64,000 nt of DNA from Hyperoplus lanceolatus. Taxonomy: Eukaryota > Chordata > Actinopteri > Uranoscopiformes > Ammodytidae. The translations under genes were made by a program, and so were the position numbers. Positions 22,112 through 34,841 of this stretch are shown piece by piece. A model generated the notes under the pieces. That model worked only from the letters and a program-made list of their open reading frames with translations, was not told the origin of the DNA and ran no database searches. Numbering within the stretch: position 1 is the stretch's first letter; each line of letters begins with the position of its first letter. The stretch lies in the NCBI GenBank assembly GCA_026929865.2, contig CM049395.1:16012001-16076000 (forward strand), in the 5' to 3' direction.

Positions 22112-23155
22112 CAGGGGTGGCCACTGTTTTTCAGCTTGTGAGCTACTTTTAAAATGACCAAGTCAAAGTGAGCTACCACCTACTATTAGGGGTCAAAAGT
22201 CACGGTTCGGTACGTACCTCGGTTTTTAAGTCACGCTTCTGTTCTGTACGGTACGGTTCTCAGTTAAGAGGAACATGCAGAATTGCAGCCTAAAGGTATT
22301 TTCCAGTATAGAAAAGAGAAAACTGCTGCATACAACCAAAGTCTCCAATAAATAAAATACTTCTTAAATAAAAGTGAAAGTCCTTCTTCACGGCAACACT
22401 TTCCTTGCACATAAAACAGATACATTCCCCCTCTTGTTAAATACCATTGATACACCCAGTGTTTTCTGCTATTGCGTCCAATGTCCAGCAGGGTGAAAAT
22501 AGTAGCCAGCCGAGATCCCGCCCCTCCAAGGGGGGTCCGGGGGTATGCCCCCCCAGGAGATTTTTTTAAGTTTTTAAAGTGAAATGCATGAATCTGGTGC
22601 ACTTTGATAGAGAAATTAAGAATTTTGCATGAAAAAAATGGAGACACTGTGTCAGATGAATTAGAAGGTATTGGAGAAAGACACATGGATTTTCCATAAT
22701 AATATTAATTTAAAATAAAATACTATGCAGGGTCCTCTGGGATGGGCTTGTTGCTCTTTTTCTTTTATGGGACATATTTCTCTGTAATATAATGAGTGCA
22801 TTTCAATTATTTAAAAATTAAAAGGGCCATATTACATTATATTTTTAAAATGTGCCACGGGCCAATAAAAAGCGGGCCCGCGGGCCGTAGTTTGGACACC
22901 CCTGCACTAGAATATGTGGTGGTCTGTTTGTCTGAACAGTCTTCCTCTCTCTGGCTGTATTTTACATAGTAGAATGTGTAACAGTGCAGAAGCCTCTCCA
23001 CTTGTACACATGTACTGTATGTCAAATTAGAAAGTGGTGTCCTCTCTCCCTCCACCGAACTTCGGCGCATGCTCGCACGGCTCGTTCACTCTTTCATAGT
23101 AAAAAAAAAAAAAATACCCACACTACCCTCGCGATCGACCTAGTGGCCACCCCTG
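22112..23155. mobile_element. hAT element, composite interior
   Basis: The termini are CAGGGGTGGCCACTG and its inverted partner at the right, preceded there by GCGATCGACCTAG. Exact 8-mers CACTAGAG flank it at 22104-22111 and 23156-23163. The interior is composite: a GGTACGTACC piece at 22189-22270, a segment near 22510-22640 shared with 30065-30165, and at 22904 the end of yet another hAT (inverted CAGGGGTGTCCAAAC). Confidence 0.85.
22905..22912. repeat. third CACTAGA copy beside an internal hAT end
   Basis: CACTAGAA directly follows the internal terminus TTTGGACACCCCTG. It matches the outer target duplication CACTAGAG at seven of eight positions. Confidence 0.8.
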
Positions 23156-23163
23156 CACTAGAG

Positions 23164-26051
23164 GTTTAGAGTGTGCAACACACCCGTGGAAACTCTAGTT
23201 AAAATTAATGTAGGTTAACAGGTAGCATATCATTTTCTTGAATACAGCTGTCTGCTACAGCTGAGTGTGAACCAGTAAAGTTGTGGGCTCCAAAACCAAA
23301 GAATTGTTGATTGGAACTGCATGCTCTTATTTGGGTTTGTCCTTTGAGTGACACCTAGTCATTTATTTTAGCAAAACTTTAACAGCCCACCTGAAGTATG
23401 TACAACCTTTTATATTTTACTTTGTGAAACAGTTGCACGTGCATGCCTAGAAGCCAACCCTGACTAACATTGCGATCAAGGGTGGTATTTTAATACTTCC
23501 AATGTTGCATGAGAAAGCAAGCCCACTTTTAGGCAATTATGTGCACTTCAGTCCTGCAGAAATAATTAATTTGAGGGTGGAAATGTCTCATTTCTGCACA
23601 CACATTTTCCAAAAATTTTAAACTTGATACAGATGGGTAGCATACAGCAATTGGCATTGTTCATGGATGTGTTGTAATAACACAACATCTCACAACTTCA
23701 GATCACCCTTTTGTCAAAGTTTTGCATCATAATCCCTGGTCCATCAGCACTCTCTGACCGTGAGTAAAGTCACATTTTCATGGTTATGCCAATAAATATG
23801 TCCGCCAATAAGCAGAACCATCTGTTAATGCAGCTAGTTGTGTGATGTTATATTTTTTAAATAAAAGTTCACATCAGCGATATGGAAAGTGGAGGATTCT
23901 TAATGATATCAGAAATAATATGTTCTCATTGGAAATCTACTCAGCAGCTGATGGAGCATTTTTTTTAGCTTAGGTAACTTGCCCACCCCTCCCTGACTGC
24001 ACCAGGTCCCTTTGCAAAGTCTCACACTCATTATCCATTTATCTCAATATTTATCTGACAAGGGAGCAGGGAAGCGTCCAGGTCATCTTTAAAGATGAAT
24101 AAAAGGTAGTGGAAAATACAAAATAAAGCCCTAAAAAGAAAGGAGCCGTAAAGTAGCAATTCTGTTTAATGTTTGAATGTGATACGGTTGACAGAATTAT
24201 TAATCAGGAACTAAAGAAAATTCAGACCTTTGCTCTCAGCCGCCTCACTTAGAGTCTTTAGTTACCACCATTACATAGCAACTGAAGGTCGGGAGGTCTG
24301 CAACTAATTGGTTCTACAGGGTTCTGAATAACAATAAGCAGAGCCCAATTATAAAATCACTATGAGACACCACAGAGGAGTTAGAGAGAGACAGTGAGAA
24401 ACAGAGGAAGGGAGGGATCATAAAAGAGTGAGAGAGAGTGACAAGGGACCTGCTGGACCAGCGATGGGAGAGAGGGACCACGAAGAAGAAAGACCGAAGT
24501 GAAGCTGTTTCATCACTTTTGCTGCCCTTTCTTCAGCAGCGAGCTATCAATAAAATGTATAAATCAGGGGTGGCATACATTTAAATAGAGGGCTGTGGAA
24601 AAACAGCCAAGGTCTCTGAAGATAGCTTCACCTCATTTGAAATTCCATTTGCATAAAAGATTCACGTTACACAGGGCGGATTTGATGGGAATCTTCTCTT
24701 TTTTATCCTATGTTCATTTATTAGTAATAGAGCCCTTTTTACATGGCGGGATCTGACACAAGCACTTTGAAATAAATCAGTGTCTCTTTAGAACAAGTGT
24801 CTCCTCCTTGTTGTTTTTTTACACTCTGTGTGGCGTGCACGTGTTGTAGTCTGTGCATGCATGTGTAACAGCGTATCTGTTATGGTGGAAGCATTAAGTG
24901 CACTGGTAGGTTTGTGTGCGTATTTGCAGAGGCTCTGTGTCTGTGCTGTGTTGCCTTTTTTATGTGAGAAGACAACTGCGGCCACCTGGCGGCTTTGTTC
25001 TTTCTGAGAAACAAAAGAACAACCACTCCCCAAATTAGCTGTTTGTTAGGTGGGCCGTGTAAGGTGGAACAACATCACCGCCCTCTGATTGGCTTTCACA
25101 CACTCCACTGGGTATGAACTGACATGTCAGGCAGGAAACTATTACTCAATGTGTGGGTTTATGCAGTGTGAGGTTTACGAAAGCATGTCTTAATTTAAAT
25201 GGCAACTTTGGGGCAACAGTAGGAGACTTTAACAGCTTGTGGCTGATTAAAGAGTTTGGAAATAATGTTAAACTTGTACTGAAAAACACGGGAGGTTCCT
25301 GTTTTTTTTGGAAGCAGAATAATGTCCCCAACAACTCTCTTTGGTTATTTGATTGATCTCCTGTGGAGTTAAGTAGGCACCGGATTATAGTAGTGATGAT
25401 TCTCTCTCGTGTTTGTCTACTGAGACTCCTCAGAGTCTTCCTGGTATTAGAGTCAGCCTTTCAATCAACCTGGAGCAGAGGCCACATCTTGCTACCTCAC
25501 CTCACCTCACCTCACTACTTATCAACGATTCTATCGGCAGTATTGACTCAGATGATCAAACAAAAGGCACAGACCCACGCCCATTACATTATTTGATCTT
25601 TGCTAGACCTTTAGGTAGTACATCAGATTTAATCAATGGATTGAGTTTACTCTAAAGAACCAAGTTTGGGCTAGGATTTGTTCTTCTTTTTTGACTATAA
25701 TGATCAAATAATAGTATTTTAGTGTTCTCTAAAACCCATATTAAGGGGAATTTTTTTAAATCCATAGCTATATTAAAAAAACAAACAAATCTTTTTGCCT
25801 TCTTTATTCCCTTTTTTTTCTGTGCAGCATATAATAATCAGATATTTTTATATAATGCACGGGTTTTCACCAAAACCTACACATACTCAAATGTATCTTC
25901 AAATCATAAAGACTATTCTGCATTTTGCCCACTATGAACTAGAGGTGGAACTATTCATTAATTACTTAATCATTTGATTGACAGAAAATTATTCTGCAAC
26001 GTTCTTGAATATAACTATACATATATATCTCTAGAAAAAAATCCAATTAAA
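23164..26051. other. no gene seen, largely single-copy
   Basis: There is purine-rich sequence at 24370-24500. No convincing coding frame or bounded repeat was found. Confidence 0.5.
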
Positions 26052-27135
26052 ACTGCGAGCAGTGATGACCGGGCCCTCGCACCTCCGTGCTGGACGCCGT
26101 CGGCCGGCCTCGGCGCTTCGGGCGACCGCGTGAGAGAAAGCGCCGCAGTCTCCTCCTCTTCGGAGCACGCGGCACAGTAATACCTGTCACCGGAAGTGTG
26201 GAAGTTGCCGCGACGCGCTTGATACGGATGCGAGGAAGTCCTCAGGCCTGGGCTCTTACCAGGCAGGTGAAGTTTGGAGCACATGGGACAGTGCAGAGCG
26301 AAATTACAGCGACTTCCTGTTTCGTGGCGATGACGCCGAGAAACTACGAAGGCCATGGAGCCGATAGAACCGGCTTCCCGTGTTATCATTGTCTCTAGAC
26401 CTCTCTGAGCTGCTTGACTTGAAGGTAATTAACTAGCATGCAATATTTACTTGACCCAGCAGTTGGCGCTCTCACTTTTTCTTAATATTATTGTGTGGGA
26501 TTACTCAGGCCTTGGGTCTCATTAAGCAGATCAAATGTTGAGAAGATCAGAGTATAGTGGAGTTACAGCTACTTCCTGTTTACAACTTCCGTTATTTATG
26601 ATGTTTACGTCAACTTTGACCCCAAATAGCTCCCTGGTGCAATGAGAATTTTGAAATCTTTTCGCAATTTAACATCGGGCAAGCGTCTTGAGTATTTGAG
26701 AAGTAGTTTGACGTCCCTGGCGTAAAAACTCTAGGACGAGTTCGTCGATATGTGAAAATTTGTAATATGGCGATTTTAGGCACTAAATCCAAAATGGCCG
26801 ACTTCCTGTTGATTTTGGCCCTGGACATAAAATTGCATTTATGTGCGCCTTGGGCCATTACATGTTGTCCTAAAATTTCAGGCTTCTAGCCCAATTCTTG
26901 AGCATGCATTTCCTGAAAAACTGTTTGTGGCCACTGGGGGCGCCGTTTTTTTGGCCCGGTTTCGAAACCAACGATAAGTTGTAATTTTTTGCCGGTCTGA
27001 TGGGTACGCAAAAAATGTCAAGTTATGCATGACGGGAAGGGGGTGAAAAGTGCCAAAAATTACTACAAATAATAAAGAAGAAAAATACTTTGCATTACAA
27101 TAGGGCTTCGCACTGTATTCGGTGCTCGGGCCCTA
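26052..27135. repeat. unclassified interspersed repeat (GGGCCC-ended)
   Basis: The left part has TGCGAGCAGTGATGACCGGG followed by CCCTCGCACC. The right end has GGGCTTCGCACTG and then CGGTGCTCGGGCCCTA. These are hallmarks of a repeat I recognise as common in teleosts. The interior has phrases such as AAAATGGCCGACTTCCTGTT. No coding content and no target duplication were found. Confidence 0.5.
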
Positions 27136-27481
27136 AATATTCTCCAGCACCAGCTTATCAAATATGAGGATTTGCTGCTTTTTTTCTTTCTTTTTTTTGT
27201 AAATTGAATAATTCCAGGTTTTGAAATGTTTGTTTTCATAAAGCAATTTGAAGACAACCACAGGGGCTCTGGGATATGTTGATGGGCATTTGTAGCAACT
27301 ATTTACTTTTTAAACATTTCCTTGACCCCATGATTATCTGATATATTCAGAAAATCATTGTCAGATTAATTGATTGAGTATTTGCTCTCATAAAAATGTG
27401 CTATTTTGAAGTAAAATAATATTAGGAAATTAAAAAATAACTGACTCAACCATATACAGCTGAAACATGTCAATATTTGTT

Positions 27482-27647
27482 TAGTCTGGCATGACCACTT
27501 CCGCCAGCGTCTATTCGCTTGCGGCGGCAAGCTACGCAGCCCTGACGCAGCCCCCTCCTTTTCCGGTTGCTGGCTTTACCCTATTGTGATCCCCCTCAAA
27601 TTCGGAAACAATTCGCTCACAGTCAACCCGTGTGCTTATGTGCAGCG

Positions 27648-27717
<70 letters not shown>

Positions 27718-28597
27718 GTGTGAGAAGTCACATTACTGTAGACAGAAATAAAGTGTGGCAATACTTAATAATATTGGCGGCAGTGGTCCGGGACACAGCC
27801 TAGCCTAGCTGTCCAACTTCATTGTACAACTACCCCCGGGCAGAAATACCCTCATAAACTCTGGAAAATGAAGCGTGGGGGTTTGAATTGAGCACCGGAC
27901 CTTATAACCAGCTAGATTAAGATCCGCCGTTCCCTTTCTTTGGTGAATTAGGGACTAAGCAGCGGTGTTTTAGCGACGGGGAAAGATTCCAACGGCTTCC
28001 ACTATCACCAAGCAACTCTTACGGCTACTTGCTGCAGTTGGTGTAGCGCTCACAACGTCAAACTGTTCTGCCTGTAAACAGACGGACTACGGCTCTGACT
28101 ACAGCGATAGGAGGTGGTGACATAACTTCTCGAATGCTAAAAATTCTACTCGACCGCCGTAGCCTTGCCTCTCAACCACCGATGATAATGTTACCAGAGA
28201 TAACACTACGTGGCTAGTTAACTCCGGTTAAGTTATCCCGTGAGCTCCTCGGGGGCTAAAATGTATGGTGTCTTGACATGCTGGTTAGAAAGCAACACAC
28301 TATGTATATTCCTTTTGTCTTTAATAGTTTTTGTGTGGCGTTTGGGGGTTTAGCCATTTCTCTGACAGTCTCTGGACGTGAAGACGTTCCATCAAAATAA
28401 GTCCACCCCGGCACTATTTTGCAGGACACCGCTGCTGCTTCCCGGGGTTAGCCCCGCCCTAGATGATTGTGATTGGTTTAAACAAATACAAACAGGCTAG
28501 CCCAGTTTCCCCACCCGAATAGACCAATAGACGGCTCTAAACAGAGTGCTTCCAGACCATACTACTTGCTGTAGTTTGGTGTGGCTTTGCGAGACTA
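27482..28597. mobile_element. DNA transposon with 9-bp flanking repeat
   Basis: The ends are TAGTCTGGCA and the inverse of TAGTCTCGCA. The 9-mer ATATTTGTT is identical on both sides (27473-27481 and 28598-28606). Nine base pairs would suit a MuDR-like element, and eight plus a shared T would suit hAT. A CA microsatellite occupies 27658-27714. No transposase is visible. Confidence 0.75.
27658..27714. repeat. (CA)n microsatellite
   Basis: About 57 bases of CA within the surrounding transposon. Confidence 0.97.
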
Positions 28598-28606
28598 ATA
28601 TTTGTT

Positions 28607-29264
28607 TAACCTTGATTTGCACCTGGATGATAACCTGAGCCAGTTTCAAATTGTATACAGCTGCCAATGTAAAGTAACTACTTCCTCATTGTCAACTTCT
28701 TTTTGTTTTGTCTCCTAATTAGGCAATTCATTTCTGCCATTTTGATTGTTTGCTTTTTGCCTTAGTGCCGCCATAATGGTGCTCTATTTGTCTGTTGGCA
28801 GGAGGAAAGCGTTCTGTTGAATAATGCATAGCACATCACTGCGACCGACAGCTTTGCCATTTAAATTATGAACACATCAGGGTGAGGCGCTAACCTACTC
28901 TGACTAGCTTGAGGTGCAAAGAGAGATAAAGGCAGAAAAAAGGTCTCATCCCAAGCTTCTGCTGCCTCACCTTTTATTGGTTTTGATGGATGAGAGAAGG
29001 AGCGGACATCTTGAATACTTTCATGTGTCTTGTTAAAACCTAAAGGGAGGCAGCACAGCCTGTGGATCCTTCTACACTCAGCAAGCCTCATTTAGAACAT
29101 AAATGCGTCTGATTTGTAGGAGGATTGGACTTTTTCCTCTTCGAACATTCTATGAATGTACTTGTACATGCATGCAAGATGAAATGATAGCGTTGCCTTT
29201 CCTTTCTCTCTGTGGACCTTCCTCCTTTACCGTTATTTAAAGAAGATTTTTTCAAATGTTGGTA
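28607..29264. other. no gene seen
   Basis: Apparently single-copy sequence with no supported feature. Confidence 0.5.
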
Positions 29265-29272
29265 CCTATTAG

Positions 29273-31181
29273 CAGGGGCGCCGCCAGAGATTTTGGGCCC
29301 CATGAAAAGATATCACTCTGGGCCCCCAACCAGGCCACGCCAAGCAAATGCAATGTTCTGTAACGGAACGTCCAGAACCCAACAGACCCATTGAAGCTTA
29401 AGATACCTAAACTACCTATAACTCTATTCATACAGGCGAGATACCTAAACTACCTATAACTCTATTCATACAGGTGTGCACCTATGTTGAAGTCCAATAC
29501 TAAAGGCCTACAATACACTGACACTGAGCTGTTAAAATACAACACTGTGCAAATGTTCAACATTCTGCAGACAATTCTCTATACGATGCAAGGCTAATAT
29601 TCTGGAAAACAAATCTGCTACAGGCCATCTCTTATGGTGAAAATCACATTTTATTTTTTCAATTCTCAAATGAAAAAAATCAACATCAATTGTGGTGTCA
29701 ATATACGTAATATAACTCTTTAAATTAACAAATTGCGTCATCTACATGAATATCAAAAAGACATACTGTCGCCCTTTAATTCATCTATCTTTCTTTCTTT
29801 CCTCTCTTTTCGCTTTTAATATACTGACTTTTGTCGTTGAGACATGATTCAATCATCCCCCGTTAATCACTCTCGATAGTGGCACGGGATGCGGATAGGG
29901 TTGCCAACTTGGATTTAGGAAAAAAAGGGACACTTGATGTTTGGGGCAGAGGGCTCTGCCATTATTAGGCTACCAGTTCAGTGTAATGACCTATAATAAC
30001 CATAAACACCTACAGTGCTTTTTACAGTAGGATATATAAGGAGACTGAGGTGGGAACCCTGGACCTTGTAGGGGGGTCCGGGGGAGCATTCCCCCGGAAG
30101 GAAAACATGCAACCTTTTAAAGTAAAATTCATCAATCTGGTGCACTTTGAGAAGAAAATTGCATGCAACCAGTCCCAGGGGCTCAGGGGGGCCCTATGCC
30201 AGAAATACTGATAATAACTTTAAATGTCGCATTGTCAAAGAGCTCAGTCATTCCTGTCAATAACTGGGTCTAAAAAAAGGAATCGCCTAAAATAAGGAAA
30301 TAAATCATCATAGCCCCTCAACTAGTAGGTGAAAAATAGAAAAGCAAGTGCAAAACAAAAGCATTACGTATTAGCTCTGTCTTAGGGGCTTCATGAGGGG
30401 CCTTGAAGGCCCCCTCACACATGCAGTAATAAGCTTTCTATGTGTGAATTCTTTACTGTTCACAAAAAAGTAACTATCCACCCTCTGGGCCCATTATCTC
30501 ATAATCCGTCTATGAACCGAATGGTTTCCACAATATTTTTTTTTTTTTTTTTCATTTTCGCGGGGAGCAAGCATTATTTATTTAAAAAAAAAAAAAAAAA
30601 AAGTGGGGGCCCCCCACACTGGGTCTTGAACTTGAAACGAGCCCCAAGATCGTTGAGACCGCCCCTGCCCGCTTGCCATGCCGCCTGACAACGGAACACG
30701 CCTTCTCTCTGCCCGGCCCCGCTCGCCTCTCCATTAAGAGTTAGTTGGCGCAACAAACGCCCCGGCCCGTGTGAAACGGCCTTAACTACTGAACGAAGGA
30801 AATCAAATGAGATTTTGGCATTTCCCCCCCAAAAAACTGGACAAATTGTGCTGGTGAAAAAAGAGAACAATTCTGGGAAAAACGGGACGGGTGGCAACAC
30901 TATGCGGAGCTGTTTGAAAAGCGGACCAAACCATTACTTCTAAATACAGGGGGGTGTACAGAGTTTTGAAATTGTTACTTTTTGTCAGAAAACTTTTAAA
31001 TGAACCATTAATTTTATTTGTTTCACGTTAAATACAATGTTTTATTAATGGAGAGTATTGATTAAAGATTAAGTATTGATTTATTTATTTTTTAAATCCT
31101 TAAGTTCTAATATTTTTGGGCCCCTGCCAGTCACGGGCCCTTAGAATCATCCTAACTTTTCACCCCATTACGGCGCCCCTG
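29273..31181. mobile_element. complete 1.9-kb non-autonomous hAT element
   Basis: The terminal repeats are CAGGGGCGCCG and its exact inverse at 31171-31181. The 8-mer CCTATTAG is identical at 29265-29272 and 31182-31189. The left 720 bp are the inverted homologue of 434-1159. The segment at 30065-30165 is shared with the hAT at 22112-23155. Poly-T (about 30536-30552) and poly-A (about 30583-30602) tracts lie inside. Frames are short, so it must rely on transposase in trans. Confidence 0.92.
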
Positions 31182-31189
31182 CCTATTAG

Positions 31190-33586
31190 TGTAACAATTA
31201 TTGTATTCCTTTGCTTTAACTGATTATTTACCAAAAACTTATTCACCCATTTTCTTTGTCAATCTTGTCTGAGGGGCTTCTAGTTTTCTTACTTTACTTA
31301 CATTTTTGGATTTGAATAAAACGTTTTTCAAGATTTTTGCTATGTTTATTTGTATTTATGTAAAAAAATTACATTCCCCCCTCCTCTTTAGCTGCACTTA
31401 ATGTTTAGTGATAAGTAATTGTTTGAATGCTAACACGCTAAACTAGGGTGATTACCAGCATGTTGGGTTTGTCACTGTTAGCCTGTTAGCATATGCTTCT
31501 GTGGCTGTAGAAGAATCTTAAACAAACCTCATTAATTCAAGTATCTAAATGTTGATGCTCAACACTAAGTCACTTTAAAGTATATCTAAAGTTATCCTTA
31601 ACACACACACCCATTAAGCTGAAGTTCAGATCTTCCAGAAATAAGTCTGTGTTCTCACAAATACAAGTACAGTTTACAGGTGCTTCTTTAAATTTTCTTG
31701 ATAATTTATACAGTGCCCTGTGGCAGCTTTTTTTTCTCATACTGGTGCTTGTTCTAGCTATTCTTTGATGAAGTGAATAGGAATAAGATGGTGATTGATC
31801 TGTGGGAAACGTGTGTGCTTTGTGTTTAATAGAGGCAGAGAAAGACATTGAGGTGTGCTGTAGGGGCGAATTGGGCGTACCACACTCTGTCACTTTGAAG
31901 AGAGGCAGGATGTGCAGTTCAAATCCACAGGGAGCAGATCTGTCATAAGAGAAGCCTGGGCATCTTTCCCCTGAGAGACAGAGGGGGAGAGGAGAGGGGA
32001 GGGGTGAGAGACAGGTGAGAACGGCACAGAGAGCGAAGAGAAGTGAGAAAGGAGGGCTGATAAAGAAATAATGAGAAAGTGTTGTTATGTGCCTGTGCCA
32101 AAACCGAGAGAACTGCCTCTGACAACTTATTAGCACACTAAAGTGATAGAAGGGGGTAACGAAAACAAAACAAAAACATACCGAAGCTGCTGTGGCTTTT
32201 AAGGACATTTTGGCCCCCTTTTTGTTGCAGCGATGCACAGCCTAAGCAATGCAAATCAGGCTCAGTGTTTGCCTAGCTTGAAAAAGCAACTCTTTTATTA
32301 TTAACAGCCAAGGGAAAAAAAGGCTGGCTGGGGGTTATTTTACTTCTCCCAGCGGGAATGTGCAAATTAACTAAAGGAAATGGAATGCAACACTCGCCAC
32401 GTCTATTCTTTCTGTATATCCCCATATCTTTCCCCACATGAGAATGCTACATCCTCTAAATTATTTAGCTCTGAATGTTTTAATGATATTTATACTTTCT
32501 AGTGTAATTGTCTAATTGTGCTTTTCTAAAGAAACATGTACAGTATGTTTTAGAAGACAAGTTGTTTGCAAGGGAGAGAATTTCTCTGCTTATTAAGGAT
32601 TTTTTTTTTGATGTTCAGCACATCATTAAGTCTGCTCCCATTGTGATTGTGCCTAACCAGCCTCTTCTCTCCCTCTTGCTGCTGTCTCTCTGGGGATAGA
32701 TTCTGCACCAGGCTGTTGGTCAATTAGTCAGTGTGTGTAATGCGAAGACTGCGAGAAAAGACCGCAGGGAAATGGAGAGTATGTGTTTTCTGTGTTTGTG
32801 TGAGCAAAGGTGGTAGTGGTGGTGAAGAGACAGCAAATAATGATGAAAAAAAGTAAGCTTAATGGATGCTTGGCCTTGAGGTAATACATCTGCTCTCTTG
32901 AAATATGTGAACTCTCTGGCTGTCATACATCAACATGTTTGTCTTGAAATTCCAGTTGTGTTCCAAATGACAGAATGACAGACTGAGTGAAGCTCTCTGT
33001 GACATTTCTGACCCAACAAGAACAAAATACAAACTCACAACTATTTAACTGGATGACCAGTACCATCCACTATATATCTTTTAGAGAATATCCTCTACAT
33101 TGATATGATCAGTTAAGCTAACTGTGGGTCCTCTCTATCCTACCACAAAATGTTCTAAAAAACGACACACGTTAAAAACCACAAAAGAAAAACCAGACCC
33201 GTTGCACTTGCAGCTAATTAGAAGGTGTGTCCCTGTGCTTTCCTGACCTATTGAAAATGATTGACATAACCTACCATCACCTTTTCAAAGCTTTGAAGGA
33301 TTTTAGTTATAAAACTGAAAGCCCGTTTTAGTATAACATTGGATTTTTTGTTGGTGGTTTTGAAACTCTGACTTGTCCCAGGGAATTTAGCTCTTGAGAA
33401 TATAAGCACACAGCTCATAAGTGTATTACCGAATGTTCTTGGCGATAGAGTTTGTCTAACAATGTTCTTTTTGTTACTGTACACACTTATTATTTATTGC
33501 ACATAGAAACATAGTTGTATCTCTTCATCAGTGTCTGTCTTCCAATCAAATAAACATTGAAAACAGTTGCTAAATGATGGGAGTCC
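31190..33586. other. no identified gene
   Basis: A minus-strand frame at 31570-32238 is open for 222 codons and is the longest non-transposon frame after the ORF1 fragment. It crosses pyrimidine-rich sequence and resembles no family I know. It lacks any supporting signal, so it is probably chance. Confidence 0.4.
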
Positions 33587-33591
33587 AATGC

Positions 33592-34017
33592 TGTAAGGTT
33601 TAAAGTTTTCATTGTGTAACCATGATCCAAAATAAGCTGATACAGGACGTGTCGTTTCAAACTATGTGTGCTGGGATCGCCATGGCCAGAAGTGACCTGG
33701 TCAGAACATACTGCCATGCCCCAGCTGGGATAAACAAACAAGCTCTCAGAGACATTAGTCAATCATTAGTTGTAACGCACACACAAACTCATGTCTGTAT
33801 GCACCATGTAAGATTGAATAAAACACGGACCAAGGACGGGAGAGAATTCAGAGTCGGTAAAGAGATGACAACATGACAACCTGTTGCAAACCGCTCTCCT
33901 TGTCCTATGGCAAGTAGCATGATCATTTGGTCTCACTCTATCATTGTGTCTGTCTCATTTGTCTGGTTGAACTAACCTGGGTTTCTTGTCTTACACGCAA
34001 GTTTGATAAACCTAACA
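33592..34017 (+). repeat. 5' LTR
   Basis: It starts TGTAAGG and ends CCTAACA, with the TG...CA ends expected of an LTR. AATAAA near 33817 could be the polyadenylation signal that separates R from U5. Against the 3' LTR I see one substitution, in the ACGCACAC/ACACACAC stretch. Confidence 0.93.
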
Positions 34018-34019
34018 TC

Positions 34020-34041
34020 TTGGTCCTGTCGAGCCGGATCC
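34020..34041 (+). promoter_or_regulatory. primer binding site, tRNA-Tyr-like
   Basis: TTGGTCCTGTCGAGCCGGAT lies three bases after the LTR. Removing one G gives TGGTCCTTCGAGCCGGAT, which complements the 3' end of a vertebrate tRNA-Tyr as I recall it. The one-base bulge makes the assignment tentative. Confidence 0.5.
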
Positions 34042-34242
34042 CAAAATATCACCGACCGAGGAGAGGACGCACCGAAGTCTGTCGACAGCCAGGGTCCAGT
34101 GACTCTTGAGGAAAGACTGGGGCCGTGAATTCATCCCCAGCCGGTGTTTTAGCAGTCCTCACCCCCCTCTCTTCGGACAACGATTGACGGGATCCAGACC
34201 GAGGCAGACACACCGATACGGTGAGACAAATTCAGTTCTGAC

Positions 34243-34266
34243 AAAAAAAAAAAAAAAAAAAAAAAA
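34243..34266. repeat. poly-A tract
   Basis: A run of 24 A residues in the leader of the retrotransposon. Confidence 0.95.
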
Positions 34267-34317
34267 CAGGAGAAAAGCCAAATAAAAAGATAACAATGGT
34301 GCCTTCGCCCTGAAGAA

Positions 34318-34495
34318 GGAGGGTCTCTCCGCCCTGGTAAGGTAGAAAAAGTGGGTTTAATCCAACCTTAAGGATTCGAAAAAAAAAGAAAAATAGAAAA
34401 ATAGAAATACAAATAAAAACAAGGGTCCCGCCGCCCTAATAAGGTAGGAAAAAACTATGTTGAATGTACAGGTTTAATCCACCGTTAAGGATTGA
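34318..34495 (+). repeat. diverged direct repeat in the retrotransposon leader
   Basis: Two related blocks each contain a CCGCCCT..TAAGGTAG(A/G) core, then GGTTTAATCCA and CCTTAAGGATT or CGTTAAGGATT. They lie between the primer site and the gag-like frame, where packaging or leader elements usually sit. Confidence 0.6.
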
Positions 34496-34841
34496 GTTGG
34501 GTTTGCTCCACCCAAGTGAACCAGAGGTGTAAAGGCCCTCTTGAAATTGAACAAGCGCTATACAAATTCAGATCTGTGTGATGAAGGAATGAATGAATGC
34601 CGGAAGAATGAATGTTGAGAAGAATGAGTGTTGAGAAATAAATGTCACCAGTGGAAGCAGCCAAAAACCTAACGGTATAAACATAACATCTGTGGCCAGT
34701 TGAAGTACACAAAGTGGTGAATTGTTCTGAAAAACACCTAGTTGAGTAAGAACACATAGAAATAAGTGGAAAAATGGAGAACGAAGAGAGTAAGAGAGTA
34801 AGAAAGAGAAAGAAAGGTTAGAACGAGAGGAACATGGAAGG

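Noticed and set aside
22264-22686. 140-codon minus-strand frame
   Set aside because: It crosses a composite hAT interior with pieces shared elsewhere, and the peptide does not resemble a transposase.
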